Positions 9,001 through 15,386 are shown, numbered from the stretch's first letter. The stretch: DNA of 29,339 nt from Clostridia bacterium (GCA_900753315.1 CAADYP010000004.1:1-29339); one strand, 5' to 3'. Numbers and translations: made by a program. The notes: generated by a model from the sequence alone, not told the origin.

Positions 9001-11819
9001 TTAAAGTATTGGGTGACCACACAACAATCATAAGACTTCATTATGTAAGAAGATATTACAGTCTTGTTGTAAACAAAGGTGAGAATGTTAAATCTGTAAG
9101 CATTTCTACTCAAACATCAAATTATACTTATGATCAAACTACAAACTCATATAGTGTTAAGTATGGTGATAAGGTTACATTGAGCCTTATTGAAGAAGAA
9201 GGTTACGGAAATGGCTACTTCGTACTTAATGCAAATGAATCTGTTGAAGAAGCAAAATTGGAAGCAGATGGCGTTACATTGTTCATGAAAGGTTTGTTCA
9301 ATACTGCAAGTGGTAAAACAAGAATTGTTGTTGATTCATTTGCAATTGCAAACGAAAATACTCGCTATAAGATTTATGTTTACAAGCAAACAGTAAATAT
9401 GGATTATCCAGAAACACCAACATATGAAGACTTCTTGACAGGAAAAACTGGAAACACAATCAATGTTGACGCAGTAGTTGAATACATTGAAGGAAAGACA
9501 ACATACGACTTCACAGGATTTGAATTTGCAACATCCGAATTTGCTGGCGGTTCTGAAATCGCTGGAAATGGTTCTACAATTGTTAAGTTGTATTACACAA
9601 GAAACTCTTACAAATTGAGCGTAAATGTAACAAATGTTAAAGCTCTTGCTGAAGCAGCAGTTGACGGAACTTATATTTATGAAAAAGCAATAACTCTTAC
9701 TTTCAAGACAAACAAAGGTTACAGCTTGAATAAAGATACAGGAATTGTTATTACTAATGCAGAAGGCACAACACTTGACGATGTTCCATTTACAACAAGC
9801 GAACTTGAAAACGAAGATGGAACAAAAACAATCACAGTTATGCTTACAATGCCAAGCAAAGACATTACTGTGAAAGTTATGCCAGAAGTAAATACTCATA
9901 CAAAATACACTGTAGTTCACAAATTCCAAACAAAAGCAATGACTTCTGAATATGTTGAAGATGAAAACTATCCAGCAAAAGAATACTTTGGCGAAACAGA
10001 TCACCTTTTGACAGTTGAAGAAATCGAAACTTACACAGTTGTTGGATTTGAAGTTGATTACTGCACAGCAGAAGAAGAAACTTACATCGCTGGTGATGGT
10101 AGCACAGTTGTTTATGTTTATTACAACAGAACAGTTGCAACTATGACAATCGAAATCGAAGATGAAATGAGCGGTCTCGTTTCTGACAGCTTCATGGTTA
10201 AGATTGCTGGTCAAATTGCAAGTATGACTGAAACAATGAAGTGGACAGTAGGTTACGAACAAGAAATTCAAGTTTCATTCGATATTAGCGAAGGATTCAC
10301 ATTCACTGGTTACACAGTAAATGGGGAACTTCAAACAGACAATGTTGTTGGCAACAAGTTGACTTACACAATGGGCACAAGTGACATAACAGTTAAGATT
10401 ACAATTCTCGCAAGAGAAAACACCCCATACAAAGTTAGATACTTCAAAGAAGAGTTGAAAGAAAATACATCTGACGAAACGACCTGGGCAGAAGTATTTA
10501 CTGAAAACTTGACAGGAAGAACACATAAGTACTTCTTACCTGAAGATATCAAAGGAAGATTTGTTGACAATGTCGCAGATATGGGTGGATATGTTGAAGG
10601 AATGTTTACTGGATTTGATTACAGCCACTTTACAGCAACAATGTATGGACAAGATGCTACTGCAGAAGTAAGAATTGCTGGTGATGGTTCAACAATCATC
10701 AATATCTACTACACAAGAAAACTTATCACTATCACAATCGACTACAATGACAGTCAAATCGAATCTGTATCTGGTGCTGGAAACTATGCTTATGGTTCTA
10801 CAGTAACAATCTCTGCAGTTGTAAAACCTGGTTACAAGTTTGACCACTGGGTAATCAACGGAGAAATTGTTGAAGAATCAGAGAACTACACATTCACACT
10901 TGACAAAGAAGTTGATATTCAAGTTGTTGTTAAGTCGGAAGTTGGCGAAGCTAAGTATAAGGTAGAACATTACTTTGAAGTTCTTGGCGAAGAATACGAC
11001 AAGAGATATGAAGAGACATTCACGGGTGTGACAGAAAGCGAAATCGACATCAGCACATTGATCAAGAGTGAAGACGGATATGAATATATCAGAAGCGAAT
11101 CACCTGACACATATGTTGTTGAAGGTGACGGCTCAACAGTTGTTAGATTGTATTACAACCTTGTTACAGTTGAATTTACTGTGACATACACAAGCGGTAT
11201 CAGAAATGTTACTGTTGAAGGATACAATGGAAGCAGTGATATCACACAAGTAAGCTATGATGTAGAAAGCAAGACATACACTTACAGAGCAAAATACACA
11301 AAGAAACTCAGTTTGAGCGTTCAACTCGAAACTGGTTGGGATTTGTTCGGTTGGGTTCTCAACAACAACGCAAGACCTGAAGCTGGTTCAAACGAAACTC
11401 GTGGATATTTGTTTGACGTTAGAGCAGAAGACTTCTCATTGAAGGCTATGGCAATGGAGAGACAAGTTACTATCAAGTTCAATCCAAATAACGGTTCAAG
11501 CGAAATTGTTGATATGTTTGCTACATATGGCAGAATAATCACTTTGAGAGAAAACACATTCAAAAACGGAAACAAGAAGTTCCTTGGATGGGCACTCTCT
11601 CCAGATGGCGAAGTTGCTTACACAGATGGTGACACACTCACAATTGACTTTGAAGATGATTTGGTTCTCTACGCTGTATGGCAAGAACAAAAATCAGACA
11701 ACATGATGTTGTTCATCATAATCGGAATTATCTTGTTGTTGATTTTGATAATTATCATCATTATCTTGATAATCAGAAAGAAACAAAAAGAAAAATCAAA
11801 AATTATGAGCAAACAATAA
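1..11819 (+). CDS. Giant surface repeat protein (InlB-B/MucBP-like modules), 5' end missing
   Basis: The reading frame is open from the first bases of the window. The TTG at position 3 lies inside a repeat and is not a believable start, so at least 3,938 C-terminal residues of a larger protein are present. The visible part is almost wholly beta-repeat modules. About 17 are of Listeria-Bacteroides type (Flg_new/InlB B), with GYxFxGW in the middle and a closing LYAxW. Twelve are MucBP-like, with YKVxYYxE...LDG at the start and GDGSTxxxxYYxR at the end. MucBP-like units are usually followed by a 60-90 residue divergent InlB-like unit. The protein is Thr/Glu/Val-rich with about six Cys. A 24-residue helix (residues about 3901-3924) and a basic 14-residue tail end it; no LPXTG motif is seen. 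Such proteins are usually cell-surface adhesins or stalks; that role and export are inferred because the signal peptide is outside the window. Thr codons are overwhelmingly ACA. The gene is followed by a good terminator. Confidence 0.9.
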   Translation, partial: LYGASAEAVTVKQNYNTTYTLLTPTRTGYTFTGWTKSEGFKGILDGTTYTFKAGNDTLTAEWKANRYALNLNLNDVTFTNGTTLASTTVVTNEGNALEVVNGVITLYATYDSDYTTLFTSVDGTDYVRFADLTAEKLVRDGYTFAKFASTTEGADEITSDNKCITTLATTIYAIWTADKFVLTVEKNLPELDVIVVGAEAVEGENNKYTVVFDTTIKLTATVYAGYHFGDWSVGGASVSTEMSADYTYTTNGDVTILATVVANEYTITYNPNGGEGTIGSVKATYAEDVVLSDGTGFSKIGYTLVGWRLDKAVYKVGATVRSLTDEENGTVELFAEWKANEYTVKFDTNKGSAVEDLTATYDVAVEITGETTRAGYDFAGWSTTNGDKADAEEITSLGEYKDITAYLIGEGKNAGIYFMADKYYAFNLTAQKEDVTIYAIWVVGAAKYKVEYYLEGLDGQYYLDTELVEEGLSLAATYTRMISSVTGTAVEIEQVTYTGFTVDLDNENTILSGAVNGDSSLVLKLYYTRNEYTVEFTTPDKGVKSVSGNGTYKFNRDVNIAVEPSAGYRFDNMTCGELVVKETAYSFKIAQNMTFVVNVTALKFKYNVRFNFETLDGTGYETKESTPDEILTATVDTVVTYDMVKNVLAEVAGFTFKNIDTDVENVTVKPVDNETIVNVYYSRDTYTLTLQLTKGVESLSAEADGYYVTEIVDDVPANSKQYTVRFEAKVKLFVSISSGYEFNGWSSDKVVKQTDETYAVESMPAQNLTVYAQANTVKVNFTVRYYLEKMNSTGGTDLENDYEVRLDLDETKQGFTDSEIEDVDGLNLRKITGFTYSTFTNGTIILGDGNTVLNVYYLRDTIDINISMTEGVAKVGVSVNDESGYTISEEFTAAGKVTVKFGARVIFTYELANAGYKWIGFTGGVKTDTTGENTTYYVDAETVDFDIVATAENNKYTITFYGNGGEAGEEENVVTELTQEATYNRNITLTKNTFARVGYIYSGWTTTPEGTEAEYKDNATFNYLLIGDLKLYAIWTPITYNIEYNSNGGNGTMTGHTDVVYDTKVVLNENEFDRTGFTFIGWSLDENATEFVNVENDTTSGIYFNGTEYSAFNLTDTNTTVVVYAIWSENGYTLKYNSNYSSVVKDAENDISDDENYKYTAEVTIKNASTLKFAVVGYNFVGWTLNADGTGSMLRANDVVDRMTAVDGEEIVLFAVWSPITYTITFNANTGNGEMTDITATYDQEVVLPENTFTKTGYTFGGWTYVDDNDLEISVADKTTIKNLTAKDGHTVELKAVWNVITYTITYKANEGTFDESLTLNEQGDYEFAFTINDQITLIGSDKLTKTGYSLVGYALSEQEGNWADKFVGDITLNTLRDTLTLDAGIYGNVTLTAKWVVNKYTLTINYQYENSDVAAPTVTNEVEYMADYSVESPSIVGYTPSSDVVSGKMDSVNGKTILVIYTANTYKVTLDLNDSEGSSRANADYSEVTVTYDKTYNDATNEVTEDKGLPTPTRLGYTFAGWYMEETFVTLVSGTDTVKIVENTTFYARWTAKEDTKFVVTFKFESLDGTAYVPDAGLHEDVNGTGATDAEITEEMVLALLGETYPTIAGYVFKNVELTTIKADGTSVVVVNYNRAYFDLTLTKGSGVGTFEATTKETAEDDFYIKANGEGKYLVRFGATVVLTLGEMADEGYEFVGYASEKVTPVENKFIMVAEAVSVHAETKAKTFTITFYGNGGTTADNKTTYTQSGEDVVYKAIVRLAANTFAKEGYRFFGWADSEEKANAIQRDYANEANFTLNSYVANVDLYAVWRPEGYDLTLTGDAGIDVSKVTVVVNGTKIENEEKMLVYYNDTVRIYYTFTENEVVTNAVNGGYAFAGYTVNGVEAETVTTYCEFVLHGNTNVELKSTPRDDTRFKVVYEIKDLEGDTYTTVEEKLVENGTTDKVVTLEYLTNLNLIKTFEGYTYASYADQDNNETVAIRYGNDTAEGFATTIHIKYARYHYSLVMNSTDGVQSFEPQEKIKDTITIFGDGYRVIYGTPFNISLVMHKGYTFRDFTVVAHFALQGSVSLGEGTEWTLEAKDDGYYYGNKKVLGLTLDAETGLYVVEAMPAYDITITTNTLANSYKVIYHRNRNAEDETKHEETYEFNTDFSIRNINTLAWNKPGYVFLGWANSLENAELGNLAYTFADDKDLVAGKYLTDENIELWAVWEAGDSEYTTEYYFENLDGTFSIDADRTKVKSAKTDTTATYENVEVKGYELDAENANNILSGNVEPDKGLTLKVYYKRIWYTLKLYIDTGIKSASATSDYIRDAQFNDATSTYTAEVKFGATVTIKKEVKDGYDFVKFEETTLTNTSITDGILTMPIDDITIKLITSAKTYKITFVGNGGSYVEDEQEITSYTQDYVYLTSAALTTNKFKRAGYIFLGWNINGSDAITEDNAIFTYNVTKDIEAVAKWQAEANTKYTANFYTQKIDGTYQLLKSVELTGETDTEITDEMVQAAFELLDNVDGKVIEHAGYIFKGIREAEKTIHGDGSTIISVDYDLAKFDATFDISQKTEDGSSEDLAGVESVEFVYASTNGDVKATVKNKDVKAVEYTSTMKIKVTALAGYKFEKIVITGTQLFREFTADDADEEGYITYNMPAYAITIKVVVEPNTFAITYHKNFKEDTSISTQMVKYLEKNVVLNGAFTEKGYTLLGWATESTSTTVVYAVNATIETFTETKNIDLYAVWKANTYNVKYNANTAEGKIEDTIATYDEITEIADASAFTKTGYKFNIWTTDVSKTDVVVTVGSKADITAAGIYYATAEDKYYVYNVVDGTENNDVITLYATWTPITYTIKLAYAEDSEVTQAAGTYTYDKAGTLPSFNSTAWTNEGYEFSGWYYYNEDGERELVNCTASETPEILNLTATDGKEITFYAVWGKGTTTFTIRILFETLDGNFSELESQNPNEPNYVDVRDCAIETDTEITNEYAFNEYIAGTDYENYIGFVIDPTYKETVKVLGDHTTIIRLHYVRRYYSLVVNKGENVKSVSISTQTSNYTYDQTTNSYSVKYGDKVTLSLIEEEGYGNGYFVLNANESVEEAKLEADGVTLFMKGLFNTASGKTRIVVDSFAIANENTRYKIYVYKQTVNMDYPETPTYEDFLTGKTGNTINVDAVVEYIEGKTTYDFTGFEFATSEFAGGSEIAGNGSTIVKLYYTRNSYKLSVNVTNVKALAEAAVDGTYIYEKAITLTFKTNKGYSLNKDTGIVITNAEGTTLDDVPFTTSELENEDGTKTITVMLTMPSKDITVKVMPEVNTHTKYTVVHKFQTKAMTSEYVEDENYPAKEYFGETDHLLTVEEIETYTVVGFEVDYCTAEEETYIAGDGSTVVYVYYNRTVATMTIEIEDEMSGLVSDSFMVKIAGQIASMTETMKWTVGYEQEIQVSFDISEGFTFTGYTVNGELQTDNVVGNKLTYTMGTSDITVKITILARENTPYKVRYFKEELKENTSDETTWAEVFTENLTGRTHKYFLPEDIKGRFVDNVADMGGYVEGMFTGFDYSHFTATMYGQDATAEVRIAGDGSTIINIYYTRKLITITIDYNDSQIESVSGAGNYAYGSTVTISAVVKPGYKFDHWVINGEIVEESENYTFTLDKEVDIQVVVKSEVGEAKYKVEHYFEVLGEEYDKRYEETFTGVTESEIDISTLIKSEDGYEYIRSESPDTYVVEGDGSTVVRLYYNLVTVEFTVTYTSGIRNVTVEGYNGSSDITQVSYDVESKTYTYRAKYTKKLSLSVQLETGWDLFGWVLNNNARPEAGSNETRGYLFDVRAEDFSLKAMAMERQVTIKFNPNNGSSEIVDMFATYGRIITLRENTFKNGNKKFLGWALSPDGEVAYTDGDTLTIDFEDDLVLYAVWQEQKSDNMMLFIIIGIILLLILIIIIIILIIRKKQKEKSKIMSKQ
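3..11690 (+). repeat. Listeria-Bacteroides (Flg_new/InlB-B type) repeat modules, about 17 copies
   Basis: These are protein-level repeats of about 75-100 residues. Each opens with a strand such as YTITFxxNGG, then (T/V)YD...vvLpeNtFtktGYtFxGW, and closes with LYAxW. Approximate positions are 3-200, 200-530, 790-1015, 1020-1325, 2865-3110, 3115-3385, 3397-3655, 3660-3897, 3903-4190, 4398-4655, 5190-5440, 6377-6630, 7137-7375, 7975-8205, 8208-8505, 8511-8765 and 11460-11690. The longest uninterrupted tandem run is 2865-4190. The DNA at several junctions (encoding W-S/T-P-I-T-Y) is nearly identical at about 3107, 3656 and 8502, which fits spread by unequal recombination. Boundaries were read by eye. 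Confidence 0.8.
1341..11159 (+). repeat. MucBP-like modules, 12 copies
   Basis: Twelve units of about 75-105 residues start with a strand like YKVxYYxE, often have LDG next, pass through a G(F/Y)xx segment, and end in a block like GDGSTVVxxYYxR. Approximate positions are 1341-1590, 1811-2055, 2338-2580, 4672-4910, 5741-6000, 6645-6864, 7388-7640, 8780-9054, 9361-9602, 9897-10130, 10424-10719 and 10951-11159. The last five alternate regularly with divergent InlB-like units that begin with a KGxxxVS-like strand. MucBP domains are known from mucin-binding and internalin-type surface proteins of Firmicutes. Assignment is by pattern, and mucin binding itself is not shown. Confidence 0.65.
11703..11816 (+). 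other. C-terminal membrane anchor of the giant protein
   Basis: The codons give a 24-residue stretch of almost only Ile, Leu and Met with one Gly, then RKKQKEK and a short polar end. This is a stop-transfer helix with a cytoplasmic basic tail. No sortase LPXTG-like motif precedes it, so the protein would stay in the membrane rather than be linked to peptidoglycan, unless an unrecognised sorting signal is used. Confidence 0.8.
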
Positions 11820-11840
11820 ATTGTTGTTTAATCGTGAGCA

Positions 11841-11869
11841 AAGAAGAGACTTTTTATAGTCTCTTTTTT
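11841..11869 (+). terminator. Rho-independent terminator after the giant gene
   Basis: Arms AAGAGAC (11844-11850) and GTCTCTT (11859-11865) pair perfectly around an 8-base loop and are followed by a T run. It lies 22 bases after the stop codon. Confidence 0.85.
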
Positions 11870-11911
11870 GTTTTCACAAATTTTGTTAAAATCGTGTTTT
11901 TCAATGTTTAT

Positions 11912-11939
11912 TTGTTTTGAAATTTAATCAAAATATATT
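11912..11939 (+). promoter_or_regulatory. Possible promoter for the DapB-like/tmk pair
   Basis: TTGTTT at 11912-11917 and TATATT at 11934-11939 are 16 bases apart. The region is very AT-rich and other -10 candidates exist (TATAAG at 11944), so the exact site is uncertain. A promoter is expected here because a terminator lies upstream. Confidence 0.35.
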
Positions 11940-11969
11940 AAACTATAAGTGATTTAAAGGAGGGTATTT

Positions 11970-13106
11970 ATGAATAACAAAATCAAAGTAGTTCAATACG
12001 GATGTGGCAAGATGAGTGTTTACACAATGCGTTATGTCTTTGAAAAAGGTGCAAAGATTGTTGGAGCATTTGACGTTGACACAAACAAAATTAGCAAGGA
12101 TATTGGCACAATAATTGGTGATAACAAAAACTATAAAGTCAAAATCCAAGATGCAAAAGACTTTGAAAAGTTTTTGATGTCACACGAAGTTGACATTGTT
12201 ATCGTCACAACAATGAGTTTGCTTGCTGATGTTGGTGATACGCTTCTCACTTGTGCAAAGTGTGGAGTAAATGCAATTACAACTTGTGAAGAAGCATTCT
12301 TTCCACAAAACAGTAATCCAAAACTTTTCAGCGAAATCAACAGACTTGCAGAAGAAAACGAATGCACAATTTGCGGAAGCGGTTATCAAGATGTTTTCTG
12401 GGGCAATTTGATTAGTGTTTTGGCTGGTGCTACTCACAAAATTACAAAAATCAGAGGCAAGAGCAGTTATAATGTAGAAGATTACGGCATCGCACTTGCT
12501 CGTGCTCATGGTGCGGGGCTTTCTGTTGAAGATTTTGAAAAAGAAATCGCATCTGTCGACAATATGAGTGACAAAGAGAGAAACAAACTTATCAAATCCG
12601 GGAAATACGCTCCAAGCTATATGTGGACAGTAAACGGTTGGCTTGCAAGCAAATTGGGACTTACGGTAAAAAGCCAAACACAAAAATGTGTTCCACATAT
12701 TGCAAAAAAAGCAATCAAGAGTTCAACTCTTGGCATGACAATTCCAAAGGGTGCTTGCACAGGAATGAGTGCTGTTGTTACAACAGAGACAAAAGAAGGT
12801 ATTGTGCTTGAAACCGAATGTATTGGAAAAGTTTATGACAATACAGAGTTTGATTGCAACGATTGGACTATTGAAGGAGAACCAAATACAAGAGTTGTTA
12901 TTGAAAGACCATCAACTGTCGAACTTACTTGTGCAACAGTTGTAAACAGAATCCCAGAAGTTTTGATGGCTCCATCAGGATACTTCACAACAGATTATAT
13001 GCCAGAAAATTTCTATAAAACTGAAAGTCTTGAAAAGTATGTCGCAGAGTATGATGATTGCTGTCATGATGAGAATTGTGACTGTCATGACCACCATCAC
13101 GAATAG
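11970..13106 (+). CDS. DapB/2,4-diaminopentanoate dehydrogenase-like oxidoreductase with Cys/His-rich tail
   Basis: This 378-residue, probably cytoplasmic NAD(P)-dependent enzyme begins with a Rossmann nucleotide-binding segment (VVQYGCGKMS, residues 7-16). It has the overall layout of the dihydrodipicolinate-reductase N-terminal fold joined to a DAP-dehydrogenase type C-terminal domain. Family members include 2,4-diaminopentanoate dehydrogenase of ornithine fermentation, but none of the other genes of that pathway is nearby, so the substrate is unknown. The start is fixed by AAAGGAGGG five bases upstream. The last 18 residues (361-378) are exceptional: they hold four Cys, five His and several Asp/Glu (CCHDENCDC, then HDHHH), a likely metal-binding tail not expected in the family. 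tmk follows after 16 bases, probably in the same transcript. Confidence 0.7.
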   Translation: MNNKIKVVQYGCGKMSVYTMRYVFEKGAKIVGAFDVDTNKISKDIGTIIGDNKNYKVKIQDAKDFEKFLMSHEVDIVIVTTMSLLADVGDTLLTCAKCGVNAITTCEEAFFPQNSNPKLFSEINRLAEENECTICGSGYQDVFWGNLISVLAGATHKITKIRGKSSYNVEDYGIALARAHGAGLSVEDFEKEIASVDNMSDKERNKLIKSGKYAPSYMWTVNGWLASKLGLTVKSQTQKCVPHIAKKAIKSSTLGMTIPKGACTGMSAVVTTETKEGIVLETECIGKVYDNTEFDCNDWTIEGEPNTRVVIERPSTVELTCATVVNRIPEVLMAPSGYFTTDYMPENFYKTESLEKYVAEYDDCCHDENCDCHDHHHE

Positions 13107-13122
13107 GAGAAATAGACAACAA

Positions 13123-13767
13123 ATGAAAAACGGATTTTTGGTTTCTTTTGAAGGCGGCGAGGCGTGTGGAAAAAGCACACAGATAAAAAGATTTAAAGAA
13201 TATCTTGACAATCGGAAAATTGACAACTTTTTTACAAGAGAACCCGGCGGGACAGAACTTGGAGAAAATATAAGAAACATTCTTTTGCATTTTGGTGGCA
13301 AAATGACAACTGAAGCAGAATTTTTGCTTTTCAGTGCGTCGAGAGCACAAATTGTCGGAGATGTGATAAAACCAAATCTTGCGGACGGCAAGGTTGTTGT
13401 TATGGATAGATATTATGATTCTTCTTATGCTTATCAAGGTTATGCTGGGAAAATTGACTTAAACGATTTGAGAAATATCACAAACTTTGCTATCAAAGGG
13501 GCAGTGCCAGACATTACTTTCTTACTTGACATTTCTTATGAGGAAGGAATGAAGAGAAAAGCAAAAGATGAAAATTTGAAAAATCTTGACAGAATGGAAA
13601 GCAAGGGCAAGGACTACCATGATAGGGTTAGAAAAGGTTATTTAGAAATGGCGAAGGCCGAACCTGATCGCTTTGTTGTTATAAATGCAATGCAAACTCC
13701 AGACGAAATTGCAAATGAGATTGCTCAAATTTTTGAAGAGCGTTATCAAAAAATATTGCAAAAGTAG
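13123..13767 (+). CDS. tmk: Thymidylate kinase
   Basis: It phosphorylates dTMP to dTDP with ATP, an essential cytoplasmic step in dTTP synthesis. The protein is 214 residues, normal for the family. It shows the P-loop FEGGEACGKST (residues 9-19), the TREPGGTELGE segment (38-48), the DRYYDSSYAYQG motif (95-106) and a LID-like DRMES segment (156-160). The P-loop carries Ala-Cys where Gly-Ala or Gly-Ser is common, a mild change. An in-frame ATG lies 93 bases further upstream but would overlap the preceding gene and add a meaningless 31 residues. The ATG at 13123 has AGGAGA (13105-13110) and starts right at the conserved first strand. No promoter is seen in the 16-base gap, so it is probably co-transcribed with the upstream dehydrogenase. 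Confidence 0.95.
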   Translation: MKNGFLVSFEGGEACGKSTQIKRFKEYLDNRKIDNFFTREPGGTELGENIRNILLHFGGKMTTEAEFLLFSASRAQIVGDVIKPNLADGKVVVMDRYYDSSYAYQGYAGKIDLNDLRNITNFAIKGAVPDITFLLDISYEEGMKRKAKDENLKNLDRMESKGKDYHDRVRKGYLEMAKAEPDRFVVINAMQTPDEIANEIAQIFEERYQKILQK

Positions 13768-13796
13768 AAATTGCATATAGAAAATCGTTATAATAA

Positions 13797-13826
13797 AAAA
13801 ACACCAACATAAATTGGTGTTTTTTG
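13797..13826. terminator. Bidirectional terminator between tmk and the HNH gene
   Basis: ACACCAA (13801-13807) pairs with TTGGTGT (13814-13820), with an A run before and a T run after. It can stop transcription from both converging genes. Confidence 0.85.
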
Positions 13827-14663
13827 TTAGTAATTATTTCCTTTATTTTTGTTGCATTGCCTACAAAGTGTTTGTAAATTATCGTAAGTGCTTTTCCCAC
13901 CTTTTGAAATTGGTTTGATATGGTCAATTTCTAACAATGCAGATGATTCATTTTTCCCACAAATGCAACATTGGTATCCATCTCGTTTGTAGATTTCAAA
14001 TCTCATTTTGTTTGACACTTTACTTCTTTCAACTCGGCATATAGAATTCCATATTTCTCTGTCATTATAAAAATTTCTGTTTTTATTATTTAATCTTTGA
14101 ATGTAAGAAGTTATTTGCGGACAAGAAAAATTGTTGTGTTTATCGTTTACAATCAATCCATTCATTTTTGAATAATATAGTGACACATGAATACTTAAAG
14201 TTGTTTTAGGTTGCAATAAATAGCGATTAAAAATTTGTTTTTCGTTCAAGATTAACAGTTTTTTATTAAATGATTTACTTATTTTTGTTTTATATTCACC
14301 AAACTTACTTATTTTGGATACTTCTTTGCAATATTCATTGAATTTGTTTTTATTATAATTTGTTTTTTTTATTTCTTTTTCTACATCAAATTTGATATCT
14401 TGCAATTGATATATTAAAAAGTCTTCACAGGAAACATCTTCAAAATTATTAATATTATCATATATAAAAGTTTGATCAAAATTTGCAATTTTATAAAAAC
14501 TGTATTTAGCATTCAGCTCTTTTAATGCATTTATAGATATGCTGTTGTTATCTAAAAATTCTTCAATTTTTCTATTTGATATTTTATCCTTAATATCAAG
14601 AATGATAGGAATTGTGAAGCAAATAAAAACAACACTACATATCGTAACTATAAACCAGAGCAT
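13827..14663 (-). CDS. Membrane-anchored HNH endonuclease-like protein
   Basis: 278 residues. Residues 4-22 form one hydrophobic helix followed by positive charges, so the rest should face the cytoplasm. Residues 30-150 are Lys/Asn/Ile-rich and unrecognised. The C-terminal 55 residues are a clear HNH nuclease domain: C232-x2-C235, the D247-H248 pair in EIDHIKP, N262 in YDNLQTLC, and C267-x2-C270 completing a zinc-type site. The module probably cuts DNA, but its target is unknown. The gene is much more AT-rich than its neighbours, which suggests acquisition from elsewhere. It starts 24 bases after the YhhN-like gene with only a weak GGGAA site, and could be the last gene of the glpK operon or have its own promoter. 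Defence or stress-related DNA cleavage is possible but unproven. Confidence 0.75.
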   Translation of the reverse strand: MLWFIVTICSVVFICFTIPIILDIKDKISNRKIEEFLDNNSISINALKELNAKYSFYKIANFDQTFIYDNINNFEDVSCEDFLIYQLQDIKFDVEKEIKKTNYNKNKFNEYCKEVSKISKFGEYKTKISKSFNKKLLILNEKQIFNRYLLQPKTTLSIHVSLYYSKMNGLIVNDKHNNFSCPQITSYIQRLNNKNRNFYNDREIWNSICRVERSKVSNKMRFEIYKRDGYQCCICGKNESSALLEIDHIKPISKGGKSTYDNLQTLCRQCNKNKGNNY

Positions 14664-14687
14664 AATTTATTCCCAAATAACCAAATA

Positions 14688-15386
14688 TTAAACCAAAAAC
14701 AAAATTGAAAGAGCAATCATTGCTTGTGCGAGATAATACAAAATATGATTTACCCAGATCCAAACTTTTTGATTTTTTCCGCCAAAGTATTGCATTGAAA
14801 GCACGAGATCAGAAGCAAAGAACAAAATCATTCCGCAAGCAAAAATCCAGAACATTGGACAGAAAATTGCAATTGAAATTGAAAAACTTACCATAAATGT
14901 CAAAATGACACTGTATCCAACAACGATATAAAACATTTTTCCAAAGTTAAGCCCCATCTTCTTTGAAGAAAAGATGATTGCCAATGTGAGCAAAATTGCC
15001 ACACCTACTGATGCCAAGATATTCCAAAGAAGGTGAGAAGAAATCATGTTGATGTTGTAAAGCACTGCTGACAAAAAGTAAAAGAAGTGGCCGATTGCGA
15101 AGGCACTTGTGCCAACGACAAAATATTGATTTGATTGTTCTGGATACATGATTTTAAGGTCAAGAATGATATCTCCAATCAATCCAAATACAAGGCCAAC
15201 AATTATGAGCAGGTTGAAACTGCTTCCGCCAACTGTCTTTGTGGCAAACACACCACACAAGATAAAGCATGCTGATGAAATGGTTTTTAAAACCAAAGAT
15301 GAGATTGATGCTTTTTCTGATCTAAACCAACAGAAAAGCAAACAGAAAATTACGCTGAATGCTGCAAAAATAATACTACCTATCAT
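14688..15386 (-). CDS. YhhN/TMEM86-family membrane protein (lysoplasmalogenase-like)
   Basis: 232 residues with about eight hydrophobic helices, the size and layout of the YhhN family. Conserved acidic motifs are visible: GLIGDIILD (residues 68-76, Asp72 and Asp76), GMILFFASD (185-193, Asp193), and the terminal NHILYYLAQ (213-221). Studied members (TMEM86A/B and a Legionella homologue) split the vinyl-ether bond of lysoplasmalogens to give a fatty aldehyde and a glycerophospho head group. The gene starts 8 bases after the hydrolase gene, and its AGGAGG site (15391-15396) overlaps that gene's stop codon, so the two are translationally linked. Family assignment is firm; activity on lysoplasmalogen is inferred, but fits a neighbourhood of glycerolipid genes. 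Confidence 0.8.
   Translation of the reverse strand: MIGSIIFAAFSVIFCLLFCWFRSEKASISSLVLKTISSACFILCGVFATKTVGGSSFNLLIIVGLVFGLIGDIILDLKIMYPEQSNQYFVVGTSAFAIGHFFYFLSAVLYNINMISSHLLWNILASVGVAILLTLAIIFSSKKMGLNFGKMFYIVVGYSVILTFMVSFSISIAIFCPMFWIFACGMILFFASDLVLSMQYFGGKNQKVWIWVNHILYYLAQAMIALSILFLV

Noticed and set aside
9336..10271. A long Cys/Phe-rich open frame on the minus strand inside the giant gene, with several similar shorter ones (for example 5157-5699, 6960-7598)
   Set aside because: They mirror the repeated codon pattern of the giant gene (ACA, GAA and TTG read backwards give Cys, Phe and Gln). They have no ribosome binding sites and no recognisable domains.
11970..13106. Naming the oxidoreductase dapB or ord
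   Set aside because: The fold is shared, but the tail is different and no lysine-synthesis or ornithine-fermentation genes are nearby, so a specific symbol is not justified.
13030..13122. An N-terminal extension of thymidylate kinase from an upstream ATG
   Set aside because: It overlaps the Cys/His tail of the preceding gene in another frame and adds a Met-rich stretch absent from the family. The ATG at 13123 has its own ribosome binding site.
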